64,000 bases of DNA from UBA4802 sp964509195 (GTDB taxonomy: Bacteria > Spirochaetota > UBA4802 > UB4802): contig CAZDWJ010000002.1 in the NCBI GenBank assembly GCA_964509195.1, positions 124,001-188,000 on the forward strand. Reading direction: 5' to 3'. Position 1 is the first letter of the stretch. The number at the start of each line of letters is the position of its first letter. Under the pieces are notes generated by a model. It searched no databases. It was not told the origin of the DNA and saw only the letters and a program-made list of their open reading frames with translations. Shown here in pieces: positions 55,975-64,000 of this stretch. Position numbers and translations under genes: made by a program.

Positions 55975-56527
55975 AGGTAGTAAAACCTTTCAAAACTTTC
56001 GGTGTTTTTATATATGGATTAATAATCACTGACCATTCTTCTTCATTATTTGTTACTATATGAATAATTGCACCACTCGTGAATCCTGATGGATACAAAG
56101 GTATAATAACATTTCCTTCAGTATAGACTGTGGCGTCAGGAAGAAGAATTTGCTTTATTGCAAAAGAATCAGGAAATCCCCTGTATTTTAATAATTTATT
56201 TGGCGAGTCAATAAATTCTGATTTATCATTTAGGATTACTACTGATATGCCATTATTTCGTTCAAAAATTGGATTAGATATGTCCTGAATCTCATTTTCA
56301 CTGTTAAGACAGTGGATTACAATGAAATTAGTACGATGATTAATAAACGCATCATCAAAAGCTTTGGTAACTATCGTACTCAAAATTAAAAAGTTATCCC
56401 TTGTTGATGAAAGATAATTAATAATACGTGGCATTACAACAATAGATAAAATAGAAAAAACTGCAATGACTACAATAAGTTCAATTAACGTAAAACCATG
56501 GTTATTTGTTTTAAGACATTTTATCAT
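55958..56527 (-). CDS. gspH: Type II secretion system pseudopilin GspH
   Basis: 189 residues. Prepilin motif 'NHGFTLIELIVVIAVFSILS' (about residues 8-27) is followed by a beta-rich head. GspH is a minor pseudopilin. The order G-H-I-J-K matches the classical operon. It starts 17 bases after the gspG stop and overlaps gspI by 17 bases. Its C-terminus ('TTYEDIK') is hydrophilic. Confidence 0.82.
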   Translation of the reverse strand: MIKCLKTNNHGFTLIELIVVIAVFSILSIVVMPRIINYLSSTRDNFLILSTIVTKAFDDAFINHRTNFIVIHCLNSENEIQDISNPIFERNNGISVVILNDKSEFIDSPNKLLKYRGFPDSFAIKQILLPDATVYTEGNVIIPLYPSGFTSGAIIHIVTNNEEEWSVIINPYIKTPKVLKGFTTYEDIK

Positions 56528-56544
56528 ACATAAGAATATATTTG

Positions 56545-57021
56545 TTATTGCCAGCTTGTGATATCAGCATCAAATCCACTGCCACCTTCTTTTCCATCAG
56601 CACCATAACTCATTATCTCATAATCATTTCCATGTTGGCCTGGAGAATTATAGACATAGGGATTTCCCCATGGATCATTAGGAATTTTCTTTTTATCCAT
56701 ATATCCTTTTGGATTATAATTTTGTGGAATAGGGTCAGTTGTTGGTTTCTCAATGAGTGCCTGAAGTCCCTGCTCAGTTGTAGGATAATTCCCATTATCC
56801 AGATAGTAATGATCTAAAGCCATAGAAAAGGCTGAAATCTGCTGGCGAGCAGCTTCAACCTTTGCTTTTTGGGGGATATCCATAAATCTTGGTACAACAA
56901 TAATAGATAGTATTGCGATTATCGTAATGACAATTAATAGTTCTATAAGTGTAAAACCTTTATTAGTGTTAAGGTAATTAAAAATTCTTTTAATCAATGG
57001 AAATATGTGATCTAATTTCAT
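56545..57021 (-). CDS. gspG: Type II secretion system major pseudopilin GspG
   Basis: 158 residues. Prepilin motif 'NKGFTLIELLIVITIIAILS' (about residues 20-39) with Glu at +5. The GspG head has the calcium-loop-like block 'DPWGNPYVYNSPGQHGNDYE' and 'GADGKEGGSG' near the C-terminus. GspG polymerises into the pseudopilus that pushes substrates through GspD. A leader of about 20 residues precedes the cleavage site, somewhat longer than usual. It is 25 bases after gspF, and an AGGAC-like site precedes its ATG. Confidence 0.93.
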   Translation of the reverse strand: MKLDHIFPLIKRIFNYLNTNKGFTLIELLIVITIIAILSIIVVPRFMDIPQKAKVEAARQQISAFSMALDHYYLDNGNYPTTEQGLQALIEKPTTDPIPQNYNPKGYMDKKKIPNDPWGNPYVYNSPGQHGNDYEIMSYGADGKEGGSGFDADITSWQ

Positions 57022-57046
57022 AAGTTGTCCTCCAATTAATGTCTAA

Positions 57047-58297
57047 TCATTTAACTATCAAATTCATTTCAAAAATAGGTAATAGTACTGAAATGACTAT
57101 AAGGCCAATAACGAATCCCATACAAACAATAATGATAGGTTCTATAAGACTTGTCATACTATTTATTGATAATTCAATTTCATTTTCATAAATTTTACCA
57201 ATATTAAGCAACATTTCATCTACTGTATCGCTTGATTCACCTGCTGCAATCATTCCAATGATATATTGAGGTAAAAATCTTTCTTTTGATAATGCATTTG
57301 AAATTGAAGAACCCTCCTGAACCATTTTAGCTGCTTTTTTAATATTTTCCTCAACAATTACGTTACGCATTAAACGCTGTACTATCTCAAATGACTTTAT
57401 AACATCAACTCTATTGGATAATAGTACGCCTAAATTATATGTAAACCTGTGAATTAATACTTTTTTATATAATGAACTTGCTACTGGCAATTTTAATTTC
57501 AATTCATCGATTTTTTTTCTGCCTTCTTCTGTACTTTTATAACGGTTAAAATAATAAAAACATAATATTACAACTATAATAATTACATACCAGAAAGAAG
57601 TAATGAAATTACTGGTACCAATGACTATCTTAGTAGGTATTGGCAGGTCCTTGCCCAATTCGGCAAACATCCTACCTAATGACGGTATGATGCTTATCAT
57701 TAAAAAAGTAACCACAGCTATGGCAAATAAAATCATAAAAGCTGGATACCATAGTGCAGATTGCACCTTACTTTTTAATAGGTTCTTTTTTTCTTCTAAA
57801 TCAGCTAAACGCTCAAGAGCATTATCCAATGACCCTAAGCTTTCACCCACACGTATCATATTTATATACATTTCATTAAAGATATATGTATGCCGTTCCA
57901 GTGAATTTGACAGGGAGGAGCCTTCTTCAACTTTTGTTTTAACATCAATAATAGCTCTTTTAAAAATTGGGTTTTCTATCTGGTCAATTATGGTAGAAAT
58001 TGATGTCAATAGTGGCATGCCGGCTTTAAGCATGGTAGATAATTGACGTGAAAAAGTGCTGATTTCTTTTGTACTTAATTGAAGACTTATATAAAATGAT
58101 ATTTTATCAATAATTGTATTAAAAATATTAGTTGATGATTTAACAGTATCGACTTTTTCGGAATCCTGCTTTGATATTTTAACTATATATAATCCGTTGC
58201 TACGTAAACGTTGGCGGGCAACAACTTCAGATGGAGCATCAATAATATCGGCTACTGTTTCACCTTTACTGGTTAAAGCAACGTATTCAAATATCAT
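57047..58297 (-). CDS. gspF: Type II secretion system inner-membrane platform protein GspF
   Basis: 416 residues. Two GspF cytoplasmic domains (about 70-180 and 275-385) are separated and followed by three membrane helices. Motifs are 'FSRQLSTMLKAGMPL', 'MIRVGESLGSLDNALERLA', 'MIAAGESSDTVDEML' and 'LIEPIIIVCMGFVIGLIV'. It is the core of the inner-membrane platform driven by GspE. Length and order are standard; the gene starts 3 bases after the gspE stop. Confidence 0.95.
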   Translation of the reverse strand: MIFEYVALTSKGETVADIIDAPSEVVARQRLRSNGLYIVKISKQDSEKVDTVKSSTNIFNTIIDKISFYISLQLSTKEISTFSRQLSTMLKAGMPLLTSISTIIDQIENPIFKRAIIDVKTKVEEGSSLSNSLERHTYIFNEMYINMIRVGESLGSLDNALERLADLEEKKNLLKSKVQSALWYPAFMILFAIAVVTFLMISIIPSLGRMFAELGKDLPIPTKIVIGTSNFITSFWYVIIIVVILCFYYFNRYKSTEEGRKKIDELKLKLPVASSLYKKVLIHRFTYNLGVLLSNRVDVIKSFEIVQRLMRNVIVEENIKKAAKMVQEGSSISNALSKERFLPQYIIGMIAAGESSDTVDEMLLNIGKIYENEIELSINSMTSLIEPIIIVCMGFVIGLIVISVLLPIFEMNLIVK

Positions 58298-58300
58298 AGT

Positions 58301-60001
58301 CTAACTAACCCGTAATACTTCTTCTAAAGTGGTAATGCCCTGGAGGGCTTTTTCAACGCCATCCTGGAGAAGTGTTTTCATGCCATTAGTGATAGCCTTT
58401 TCTTTTATCTGTACAGCATCTGCATGTTCCATTATTAATTTTCGTATATCATTTGTAATGGGCAGGAGTTCGTAAATGCCAGTTCTGCCTAAATAACCGG
58501 TGTTGATACATTTATCACAACCTTTTCCTCTATAAAGCTTTTTACCCTGGATTTGAGAGGATTTAATGCCAAGATCCTTCAGTACCACTGGATCGGGTTT
58601 ATATGATTGTTTACAGTGAGGGCATATGGTCCGAACCAACCGTTGAGCTAAAAATGCATTGACTGAAGAAGCAATAAGGAATGGCTCAACACCCATATCA
58701 AGAAGACGAGTAATGCCGCTTGCAGCATCATTAGTATGAATTGTTGAAAAAACTCTATGGCCGGTTAATGCTGCCTGAATTGCTATCTCAGCTGTTTCAA
58801 GATCACGTATTTCCCCAACCATAATGATATCAGGGTCCTGCCGTAAAATTGACCTTAGGCCAGCAGCAAAGGTAAGGTCTATTTTTGGTTTTACCTGCAT
58901 CTGGCCAACGCCGTGTAGCTGATATTCAATTGGGTCCTCTACTGTTAAAATATTTACGTCTGCAGTATTAAGTCGTGTTAAGACACTATATAAGGTGGTT
59001 GTTTTACCGCTTCCAGTTGGACCTGTTACCAGTATTATACCATGTGTTTTTTTAATTAAGTCATTGAACACTTTTAATGTTTCTTTTGAAAAACCTAATG
59101 AATCCAGATCAAACTTCATATCACTCTTATTGAGTAATCGTAGAACGATACGTTCACCATAGTAGGTAGGAAATACAGAAACACGTATGTCAATATCTTT
59201 CCCTCCAACTTTTAATTGTATTCTTCCATCCTGAGGCAAGCGGTTTTCAGCAATGTTTAAATTAGCCATGATTTTTATTCGGGAAACAATTGCTGCCTGA
59301 TATTTTTTTGGAGGGGTAAACATATTATACAATATGCCATCAATCCTGAATCTGATAACAAGGTCCTTTTCAAAGGGTTCAATATGTATATCACTGGCCC
59401 TGTCTTCAATTGCTTGCTTAATCACAGTGTTAACAAGTCGAATAATTGGGGCTTCGTTGGCCATATCAAGAATGTCTTCAGTTTCAGTAATAGGTGAAGT
59501 AAGAATTTCAAAATCAGACTCCTCCAGGTTCTCGATCACTGATGTTGTTGAGTTTTCCTTCAATAGTTCATAATGATTGTTTATTATTTTAAGTATTTCT
59601 TTTTCAGTTGATAAAACAGGAACAATTTTATAGTTTTCAAAAATAATTTTAATATTATCCAGTGGTTGGATGAGGAGTGGATCATTAATAGCAACTTTTA
59701 TAGTGTTCTTTTTTACTGAGTAAGGTGCTATTTTATATCTTTTTAAAAATTGTGCCGGAACAGCATTAAGTATATTTTCATTGTCAGAAAACTCAAGCGT
59801 TTCAGAAAACTCCATAGAGAATTGGGTAGATAATGCTTTTAATAAATCAAGTTCACTGATTAATCCTTTTTTCAACAATATTTGACCAATCTTTAAAGGT
59901 GTAGTTTGTTGAGACAAAAGTGCATCCTGAAGATCTTCATTAGTTATTAATCTTTTATCAATTAATATTTGACCTATTTTTTTATTTTTAATGCCTATCA
60001 T
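58301..60001 (-). CDS. gspE: Type II secretion system ATPase GspE
   Basis: 566 residues. An N-terminal MshEN/GspE_N domain is followed by the P-loop ATPase. It has Walker A 'GPTGSGKTTTL' (about residues 325-335), Walker B 'DIIMVGEIRD', and the tetracysteine zinc motif 'CPHCKQSY' with 'CDKC' in the C-terminal part, which sorts it with GspE rather than PilT. It powers pseudopilus assembly at the inner membrane. It starts two bases after the gspD stop, so D and E are tightly linked. Confidence 0.95.
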   Translation of the reverse strand: MIGIKNKKIGQILIDKRLITNEDLQDALLSQQTTPLKIGQILLKKGLISELDLLKALSTQFSMEFSETLEFSDNENILNAVPAQFLKRYKIAPYSVKKNTIKVAINDPLLIQPLDNIKIIFENYKIVPVLSTEKEILKIINNHYELLKENSTTSVIENLEESDFEILTSPITETEDILDMANEAPIIRLVNTVIKQAIEDRASDIHIEPFEKDLVIRFRIDGILYNMFTPPKKYQAAIVSRIKIMANLNIAENRLPQDGRIQLKVGGKDIDIRVSVFPTYYGERIVLRLLNKSDMKFDLDSLGFSKETLKVFNDLIKKTHGIILVTGPTGSGKTTTLYSVLTRLNTADVNILTVEDPIEYQLHGVGQMQVKPKIDLTFAAGLRSILRQDPDIIMVGEIRDLETAEIAIQAALTGHRVFSTIHTNDAASGITRLLDMGVEPFLIASSVNAFLAQRLVRTICPHCKQSYKPDPVVLKDLGIKSSQIQGKKLYRGKGCDKCINTGYLGRTGIYELLPITNDIRKLIMEHADAVQIKEKAITNGMKTLLQDGVEKALQGITTLEEVLRVS

Positions 60002-60003
60002 TG

Positions 60004-61863
60004 TTAATCTAATTGTAATCTTCTTTGCTCTTCACGTTTTTGTTCGGTTAATGCGTCAATTTTTGATTGTTTGGTAACAATATGAGGGGTAATAAATACC
60101 AGCAAATTAGTTTTCTTGTATTCAACAACTTTGCGTTTAAAAAACCATCCCAATAAAGGAATATCGCCTAAAATAGGTACTTTTGTTTCTTCTACACTTT
60201 TATTATTAGTAATGAGCCCACCAACTACTATTGTTTTGCCATCTGCTACATTAATTTTAGTTTTAATATCACGTTTGCCTAATTTAGGTGGGATTACTGA
60301 ACCAGATTCAAGTACAGTGGTTTGCCCAAGAACTGAATTAACTTCCTGATATAAATCTAAGGTAATGCTATTCTGAGATGTAATGTGTGGTGTTATTTTA
60401 AGTTTTACTCCTACTGATTTATATTCATACGTGTAAAATTGCACACCGGTATCACTAATCCTATTATTTGTTGGTACTGGAATTTCTTCACCCACATTAA
60501 TTTCCGCTTCTTGATTATCAGTAGTCAGTATTTGTGGTGTAGATAATATATTATAATGTTTTTCTGCACCTGTTGCATTAAGCAACGCAAATCCTAGCAT
60601 AGATTTATCTGAAAGATAACCAATCTGGAATCCTGTAGTTAATGGGACTGCAATTTTTTTGCCCGTCATGCCTGATGGAAGTGTATAGGATGGAGGGGTT
60701 CCCTGGATTGATGAGCTTCCATAAAGATGTGAATTATATTGATCTCCCAGCATCCAGTCTATGCCAAAACCCCAACCGCTATCTGCAGATACTTCAATAA
60801 TTAAAGCTTCAATTAAAACTTGTTCGCGTATAATATCAAGCTGATCAATAATATTTTTTATCATCCTGAATTCTTCAGGTTTTGCTGTGATTATTAATGA
60901 ATTAGTTTCCTTATTTGCTATGATCGATAGTTTCTGCTTATCAGTTATTGCAGCTTTAGCCTGTGCAATTTGTTGTGCTTGTTTGGTAACATCAACCTGC
61001 TGCGTCTGGTCACCTTTACTGATCGCAGCATATTCAGCGAACGGTATCCGTGATAGCACAGCAGCCAATTTTTCGGCATCAGCATTTTCCAGATGCACAA
61101 CATGAATGTCACCTTTTATAGTTTTATCAATGTCCAGTTCCTGAATTTTTTTATCGAGTGATGAAGCAATTTTGATTAAACCATTGATCTCGGATGCTGT
61201 GCCACTGTAGATTATAATGTTTAAATCACGATAGACAATTATATCAGTATTTGCAGATTTCAATGCTCTTAACACATTGGCAATTTGTTCTGCATCAGCA
61301 TTTTTGATTTCCTGTAAATAGGTAATTGTCTGATCATCAGATGGAATAATTTGTTTTTTTGTGGTATCAATAATTACCTCAACATTTTTTTTGATAGCAT
61401 CTTTAATCGGTAGTATTTTTATAAGATTCTCAGATTCAACAACCGCAAATCCCTTAAGTTCAAGGATAGCTTTCATCACTTCATACGCATCCTTGATAGG
61501 TATTTTTTTTACTGAAGATATCGTAATTTTTCCCCTCACACGTTCATCAATAACAATATTTTTACCAATTAGCTGGCTCATTACACTTAAAAATTCAGAT
61601 AGCTCAACATCTTTAAAATTAAGGGTAAAATATTTTTCTTCCTCTTTCTTTTTGCCTTTGACTTTCTCTATCTTGATTTCCTGTTTGGGTTGGGTTTCTT
61701 TTTGTTCAATATTAGGATTAATTATTTCGGCCTGTGGATTCTGGGTTTCATCAATTTTTTCTGGATTAGTATTTTCCTGTTGAGCATACAGAAAAGAGAT
61801 AATAATGACGCTTGAAAGGATTGTAAAAATATAATACCTAATACTTAATTTGTTTTTTTTCAT
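60004..61863 (-). CDS. gspD: Type II secretion system secretin GspD
   Basis: 619 residues. A signal peptide is followed by a Gln/Pro/Glu-rich linker (about 30-75), the N0 domain ('YFTLNFKDVELSEFLSVMS') and N1-N3 repeats with 'VYRDLNIIIYSGTASEINGL'. The C-terminal secretin domain carries 'GEEIPVPTNNR' and 'VPILGDIPLLGWFFKRK'. It forms the outer-membrane gate. A block of 'QQVDVTKQAQQIAQAKAAI' near residue 290 lies in the N3 linker. It follows gspC by about 42 bases. Confidence 0.95.
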   Translation of the reverse strand: MKKNKLSIRYYIFTILSSVIIISFLYAQQENTNPEKIDETQNPQAEIINPNIEQKETQPKQEIKIEKVKGKKKEEEKYFTLNFKDVELSEFLSVMSQLIGKNIVIDERVRGKITISSVKKIPIKDAYEVMKAILELKGFAVVESENLIKILPIKDAIKKNVEVIIDTTKKQIIPSDDQTITYLQEIKNADAEQIANVLRALKSANTDIIVYRDLNIIIYSGTASEINGLIKIASSLDKKIQELDIDKTIKGDIHVVHLENADAEKLAAVLSRIPFAEYAAISKGDQTQQVDVTKQAQQIAQAKAAITDKQKLSIIANKETNSLIITAKPEEFRMIKNIIDQLDIIREQVLIEALIIEVSADSGWGFGIDWMLGDQYNSHLYGSSSIQGTPPSYTLPSGMTGKKIAVPLTTGFQIGYLSDKSMLGFALLNATGAEKHYNILSTPQILTTDNQEAEINVGEEIPVPTNNRISDTGVQFYTYEYKSVGVKLKITPHITSQNSITLDLYQEVNSVLGQTTVLESGSVIPPKLGKRDIKTKINVADGKTIVVGGLITNNKSVEETKVPILGDIPLLGWFFKRKVVEYKKTNLLVFITPHIVTKQSKIDALTEQKREEQRRLQLD

Positions 61864-61905
61864 TGACCCACCAATTAAGTCATATATTGTAATAATAAGT
61901 GTATG

Positions 61906-62742
61906 CTAATCTGAAACATTTAAATCAAACGTAATCATTTGACCAGAACGTTCAAGTTCAATAACAAAACGTGAATCGGTTTTTAGCGTTTCCCACATTT
62001 TCATTAATTTTTCAGTACTATCAATTTGTTGTCCATTTATTCTTTTTACTATATCACCACTACGGGCACCCATTGAATATAAGATATTAAAGGGAGCTAC
62101 AGAAAAAAGTTTAAAACCTTCTATTTTTCCACCAACCCGGTATGGTCCAGCTCTAACACCATTGAGAGCATTGTCAAGATTGTTTAAAACTTTTTGTTGA
62201 ATTTCCGATTTACTGATAGATTTGACAATTCTATTGGGCGTACTTTGTTGCATAGTTTGTTGTACTGAACTTGGATGTGATGTTTTTTCTTTTGCAAACA
62301 TGTCTATTACTTCTACATTGCCATCTTTTTTCAAATACACTTTTGCATTATCAATTTTAATAAGTTTGAATCCATACACATCCATGCCAATCTTGTAAAT
62401 TTGCGCAGAGCTTTCAGATTGTTTTTTTATCAGAGCTCGTGCTATAGCGGGAGGGCCAGAGATAGTTCCTAATACTACTAATTCGTTTATTTCACTGCTC
62501 GTTGCTACTGCACCTGTATTATCCACTGTAGCTACTTTAAAAAAATTTGAATCAAGCATTAATTGATACTCGCTGAAACTTTTTAATGACGATGATACAG
62601 GTTTATAACGTGTTTGAACATAGCTTTTATAATCCGAAGGTTTAATAAAAAATTTGATGGCCTGGTTAATTAACTGAGCGGTGATAAAAGAAAACAAGAT
62701 CACGGCAATAGTGTTGATAATATGTATTTGTATCCTGGTCAT
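61906..62742 (-). CDS. gspC: Type II secretion system protein GspC (PDZ type)
   Basis: 278 residues from the ATG at 62742 (MTRIQIHIIN). One membrane helix (about 9-28), a homology region ('INELVVLGTISGPPAIARAL', about 86-105) and a C-terminal PDZ-like domain ('YSMGARSGDIVKRINGQQID') follow the GspC plan. It links the inner-membrane platform to GspD and helps select substrates. It heads the operon; a TTG at 62751 would add three residues. The upstream 218 bases contain a strong hairpin. Confidence 0.85.
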   Translation of the reverse strand: MTRIQIHIINTIAVILFSFITAQLINQAIKFFIKPSDYKSYVQTRYKPVSSSLKSFSEYQLMLDSNFFKVATVDNTGAVATSSEINELVVLGTISGPPAIARALIKKQSESSAQIYKIGMDVYGFKLIKIDNAKVYLKKDGNVEVIDMFAKEKTSHPSSVQQTMQQSTPNRIVKSISKSEIQQKVLNNLDNALNGVRAGPYRVGGKIEGFKLFSVAPFNILYSMGARSGDIVKRINGQQIDSTEKLMKMWETLKTDSRFVIELERSGQMITFDLNVSD

Positions 62743-62851
62743 ATTCAGCAATTATCAAACAAATTTAATGATATCATGTAAAAAAAGTAGTGTAAAATAA
62801 CATTTAAGAATAATTCAATGTTATTAATATACAAAATGCGTCTACCTGAAA

Positions 62852-62890
62852 ACATAATTCACTATACATTTTAAGTATAGTGAATTATGT
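62852..62890. terminator. Perfect 16-bp AT-rich hairpin between gspC and the Sm-like gene
   Basis: ACATAATTCACTATAC (62852-62867) pairs fully with its reverse complement at 62875-62890 across a 7-base loop. On the minus strand the stem is followed by a short T run (TTTTC), so it may end the upstream small gene before the T2SS operon. It has few G/C pairs and could instead be an operator or protein-binding palindrome for gspC. Confidence 0.5.
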
Positions 62891-62960
62891 TTTATGTTAC
62901 AAAAATTGATATATAATTACTAATAATGTCAATAATTATTAGTATTATTGTTAAAAATAT

Positions 62961-63179
62961 TTATGCAGCATAAAGGTCGATTGATTTAATATCTGAAATT
63001 GGAATATGGAATTCGTTGTTTTTATTTTTTACAACTATATTATTTTTTTCCAAACGGACATTGTTTTGCAATTCAATTACTTCACCATTGACAAGATGTA
63101 TTACTATTTCAAGCCCTTTGATTGAGATATATTTTTTTAATTGCTTTATGAAATTATTGGTTTTATTTTTCTTTGGCAT
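62961..63179 (-). CDS. Small Sm/Hfq-like protein, candidate RNA-binding
   Basis: 72 residues from the ATG at 63179 (MPKKNK), chosen because GAGGTG lies just upstream. A basic N-terminal helix (about residues 3-22) is followed by strands 'LEIVIHLVNGEVIELQ', 'NNIVVKN' and 'EFHIPISDIKSIDL'. The first strand matches the Hfq 'LVNG' turn and the last resembles the Hfq 'YKHAIS' strand, so an Sm-like fold is plausible. Hallmark Hfq residues such as the Q8-D9 pair are not evident. It could be another small beta-barrel. This is inference, not a family match. Confidence 0.4.
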   Translation of the reverse strand: MPKKNKTNNFIKQLKKYISIKGLEIVIHLVNGEVIELQNNVRLEKNNIVVKNKNNEFHIPISDIKSIDLYAA

Positions 63180-63554
63180 AATCACCTCGCTTAGTTGAAA
63201 TATTTATGTCTCATATATTATGTCGGATAAAAAAATAATTATCTTAGTATTTTTTTAACATATGATAATGTCGATAACGATATTATAGTTGATATTTTTG
63301 TTTTTATTTTTTATTATTGAATTAATTGCAATAATTATTACTCAAAATATTTTATGAATAATGAATTATACACATCTTCCACTTGCTAAAGGGAGGGTGT
63401 TTCATTCTATATTATCTCAATGGGTAATTCAGCTAAGGAAAGCTAAACGCTGAAATCAATATTAAAAACTATCATTAAATAGTTAGAGGCTTACAAACAA
63501 GTAATGAAATATATATAGCTGCTGATATATAATATTGTGTTTATGAGGGGAGTT
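63180..63554. other. Spacer upstream of the membrane sensor gene
   Basis: Mostly AT-rich with no gene. A less AT-rich patch at about 63366-63460 has short complementary arms (for example AGCTAAGG and AAAGCTAAACGCTG) and might fold. I compared it from memory with common riboswitches (c-di-GMP, TPP, preQ1, SAM and others) and found no match. A GAGGGG ribosome-binding site ends the region. Confidence 0.5.
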
Positions 63555-64000
63555 ATGGGACCCAAATATCCAAAAATGCTGATGCTATCTGTATTTTTAA
63601 TAATTGTTCTTTTACTTCCATCAATACTAGTGGCACAAATTTACTCAATCAAAAGCTGGAAATATGCAATAGGGGACAAAAACCAGAATTATGAATCAGC
63701 TATGCAATTATCATACAAACCATTGCATACTACCAGTAATCTGCATACGTTAATTCCCGGTGGAGAAGGGTATTTATGGATTCGCCATGATTTTAGTGTA
63801 TCAAAAGAATTTTTACAAACAAAGATAATAGGTTTGCTTTTGGATAGAGTGATGATAGCTGATGAGACGTATTGCAATGGTGAATTAATTGGATATTCAG
63901 GAAAATTCCCTCCAAATTTTTTCAGTGAATGGAATAAAGCGCGATTATATACAATACCCAGTGGATTATTAAAAAAGGAAAATAATACTATTCTTATCAA
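63555..64000 (+). CDS. N-terminus of an exported/membrane sensor-like protein, cut by the window end
   Basis: The ATG at 63555 follows GAGGGG by about five bases, and the frame stays open to the end of the window (148 codons). A signal/anchor helix (about residues 8-27) is followed by a beta-sandwich with 'YLWIRHDFSVSKEFLQ', 'DETYCNGELIGYSGKFPP' and 'WNKARLYTIPSGLL'. This resembles the jelly-roll N-terminal domain found on many spirochaetal 7TM sensors and SpoIIE-type phosphatases, and also glycoside-hydrolase sugar-binding domains. The output domain is not in the window, so the enzyme class is unknown. Confidence 0.65.
   Translation, partial: MGPKYPKMLMLSVFLIIVLLLPSILVAQIYSIKSWKYAIGDKNQNYESAMQLSYKPLHTTSNLHTLIPGGEGYLWIRHDFSVSKEFLQTKIIGLLLDRVMIADETYCNGELIGYSGKFPPNFFSEWNKARLYTIPSGLLKKENNTILI

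Noticed and set aside
63689..64000. A 103-residue minus-strand frame at the window end
   Set aside because: It lies opposite the well-supported plus-strand sensor gene from 63555, which has a signal peptide and ribosome-binding site.
1..64000. CRISPR arrays, prophage genes and transposases
   Set aside because: No regularly spaced repeats, phage structural genes or transposase motifs were found on either strand.

Overview
The window is a gene-dense, AT-rich bacterial chromosome segment. It carries about 60 protein genes, one tRNA and one MITE-like repeat. No rRNA, CRISPR array, prophage or transposase gene was seen. The best guess for the source is a Gram-negative bacterium of the Spirochaetota. 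The grounds are an outer-membrane secretin and full type II secretion operon, two PorV/UPF0164-type barrels, a FapA (DUF342) protein, RNase Y and a c-di-AMP synthase. This is inferred from gene content, not from a marker phylogeny. A [NiFe] hydrogenase suggests an anaerobic or facultative life style.

Layout. 1-8.8 kb (+): partial fapA-like gene, tatA, a MITE-like inverted repeat, rlmN, a class A penicillin-binding protein, an M23 peptidase, a double-HTH regulator and two tandem CNNM/CorC transporter-like genes. 8.8-20.8 kb: HIT hydrolase (-), a spore-photolyase-like radical SAM protein, prfB, a PorV-like protein, a broken rph, a predicted barrel protein, a DUF192 protein, hflX, a LysM-M23 peptidase, a TPR protein, a CDP-alcohol phosphatidyltransferase and mtaB. 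20.8-22.3 kb: cysK (-), a tRNA-Gly(CCC) interrupted by ten Ns, and an AT-rich spacer. 22.3-27.8 kb: hoxF-hoxU-hoxY-hoxH-hoxW plus a lone receiver protein. This looks like an NAD(P)-linked bidirectional [NiFe] hydrogenase, with hoxW frameshifted. 27.8-37 kb: pgk and tatC (-), a 1012-residue PAS/GAF histidine kinase, an acyl-CoA ligase and ahcY (-). 37-48.9 kb (+): NlpC/P60 lipoprotein, coaD, rny, ymdB, dxs, tlyA, a FlgD-Ig/PorV pair, folP-cdaA-cdaR, pdxJ and two small envelope proteins. 48.9-62.7 kb (-): a type II secretion operon read gspC-D-E-F-G-H-I-J-K-L-M-N, ending in an unusual IspH-UbiA fusion gene. 62.9-64 kb: a small Sm/Hfq-like protein (-) and the start of a membrane sensor (+).

Several genes act together. 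The wall genes (PBP, two M23 enzymes, NlpC/P60) handle peptidoglycan. Tat and type II secretion handle protein export. folP-cdaA-cdaR makes and tunes c-di-AMP. dxs and ispH belong to the MEP isoprenoid route. The most unexpected observation is at DNA level. The octamer ACTATCGC (either strand) occurs at least 16 times, about every 4 kb, in five different codon registers and also outside genes. Composition alone predicts about two or three. Other points for a second look are the IspH-UbiA fusion, loss of three of four [2Fe-2S] ligands in the NuoE-like part of HoxF, two damaged genes (rph, hoxW), the MITE-like element and the Sm-like small protein.
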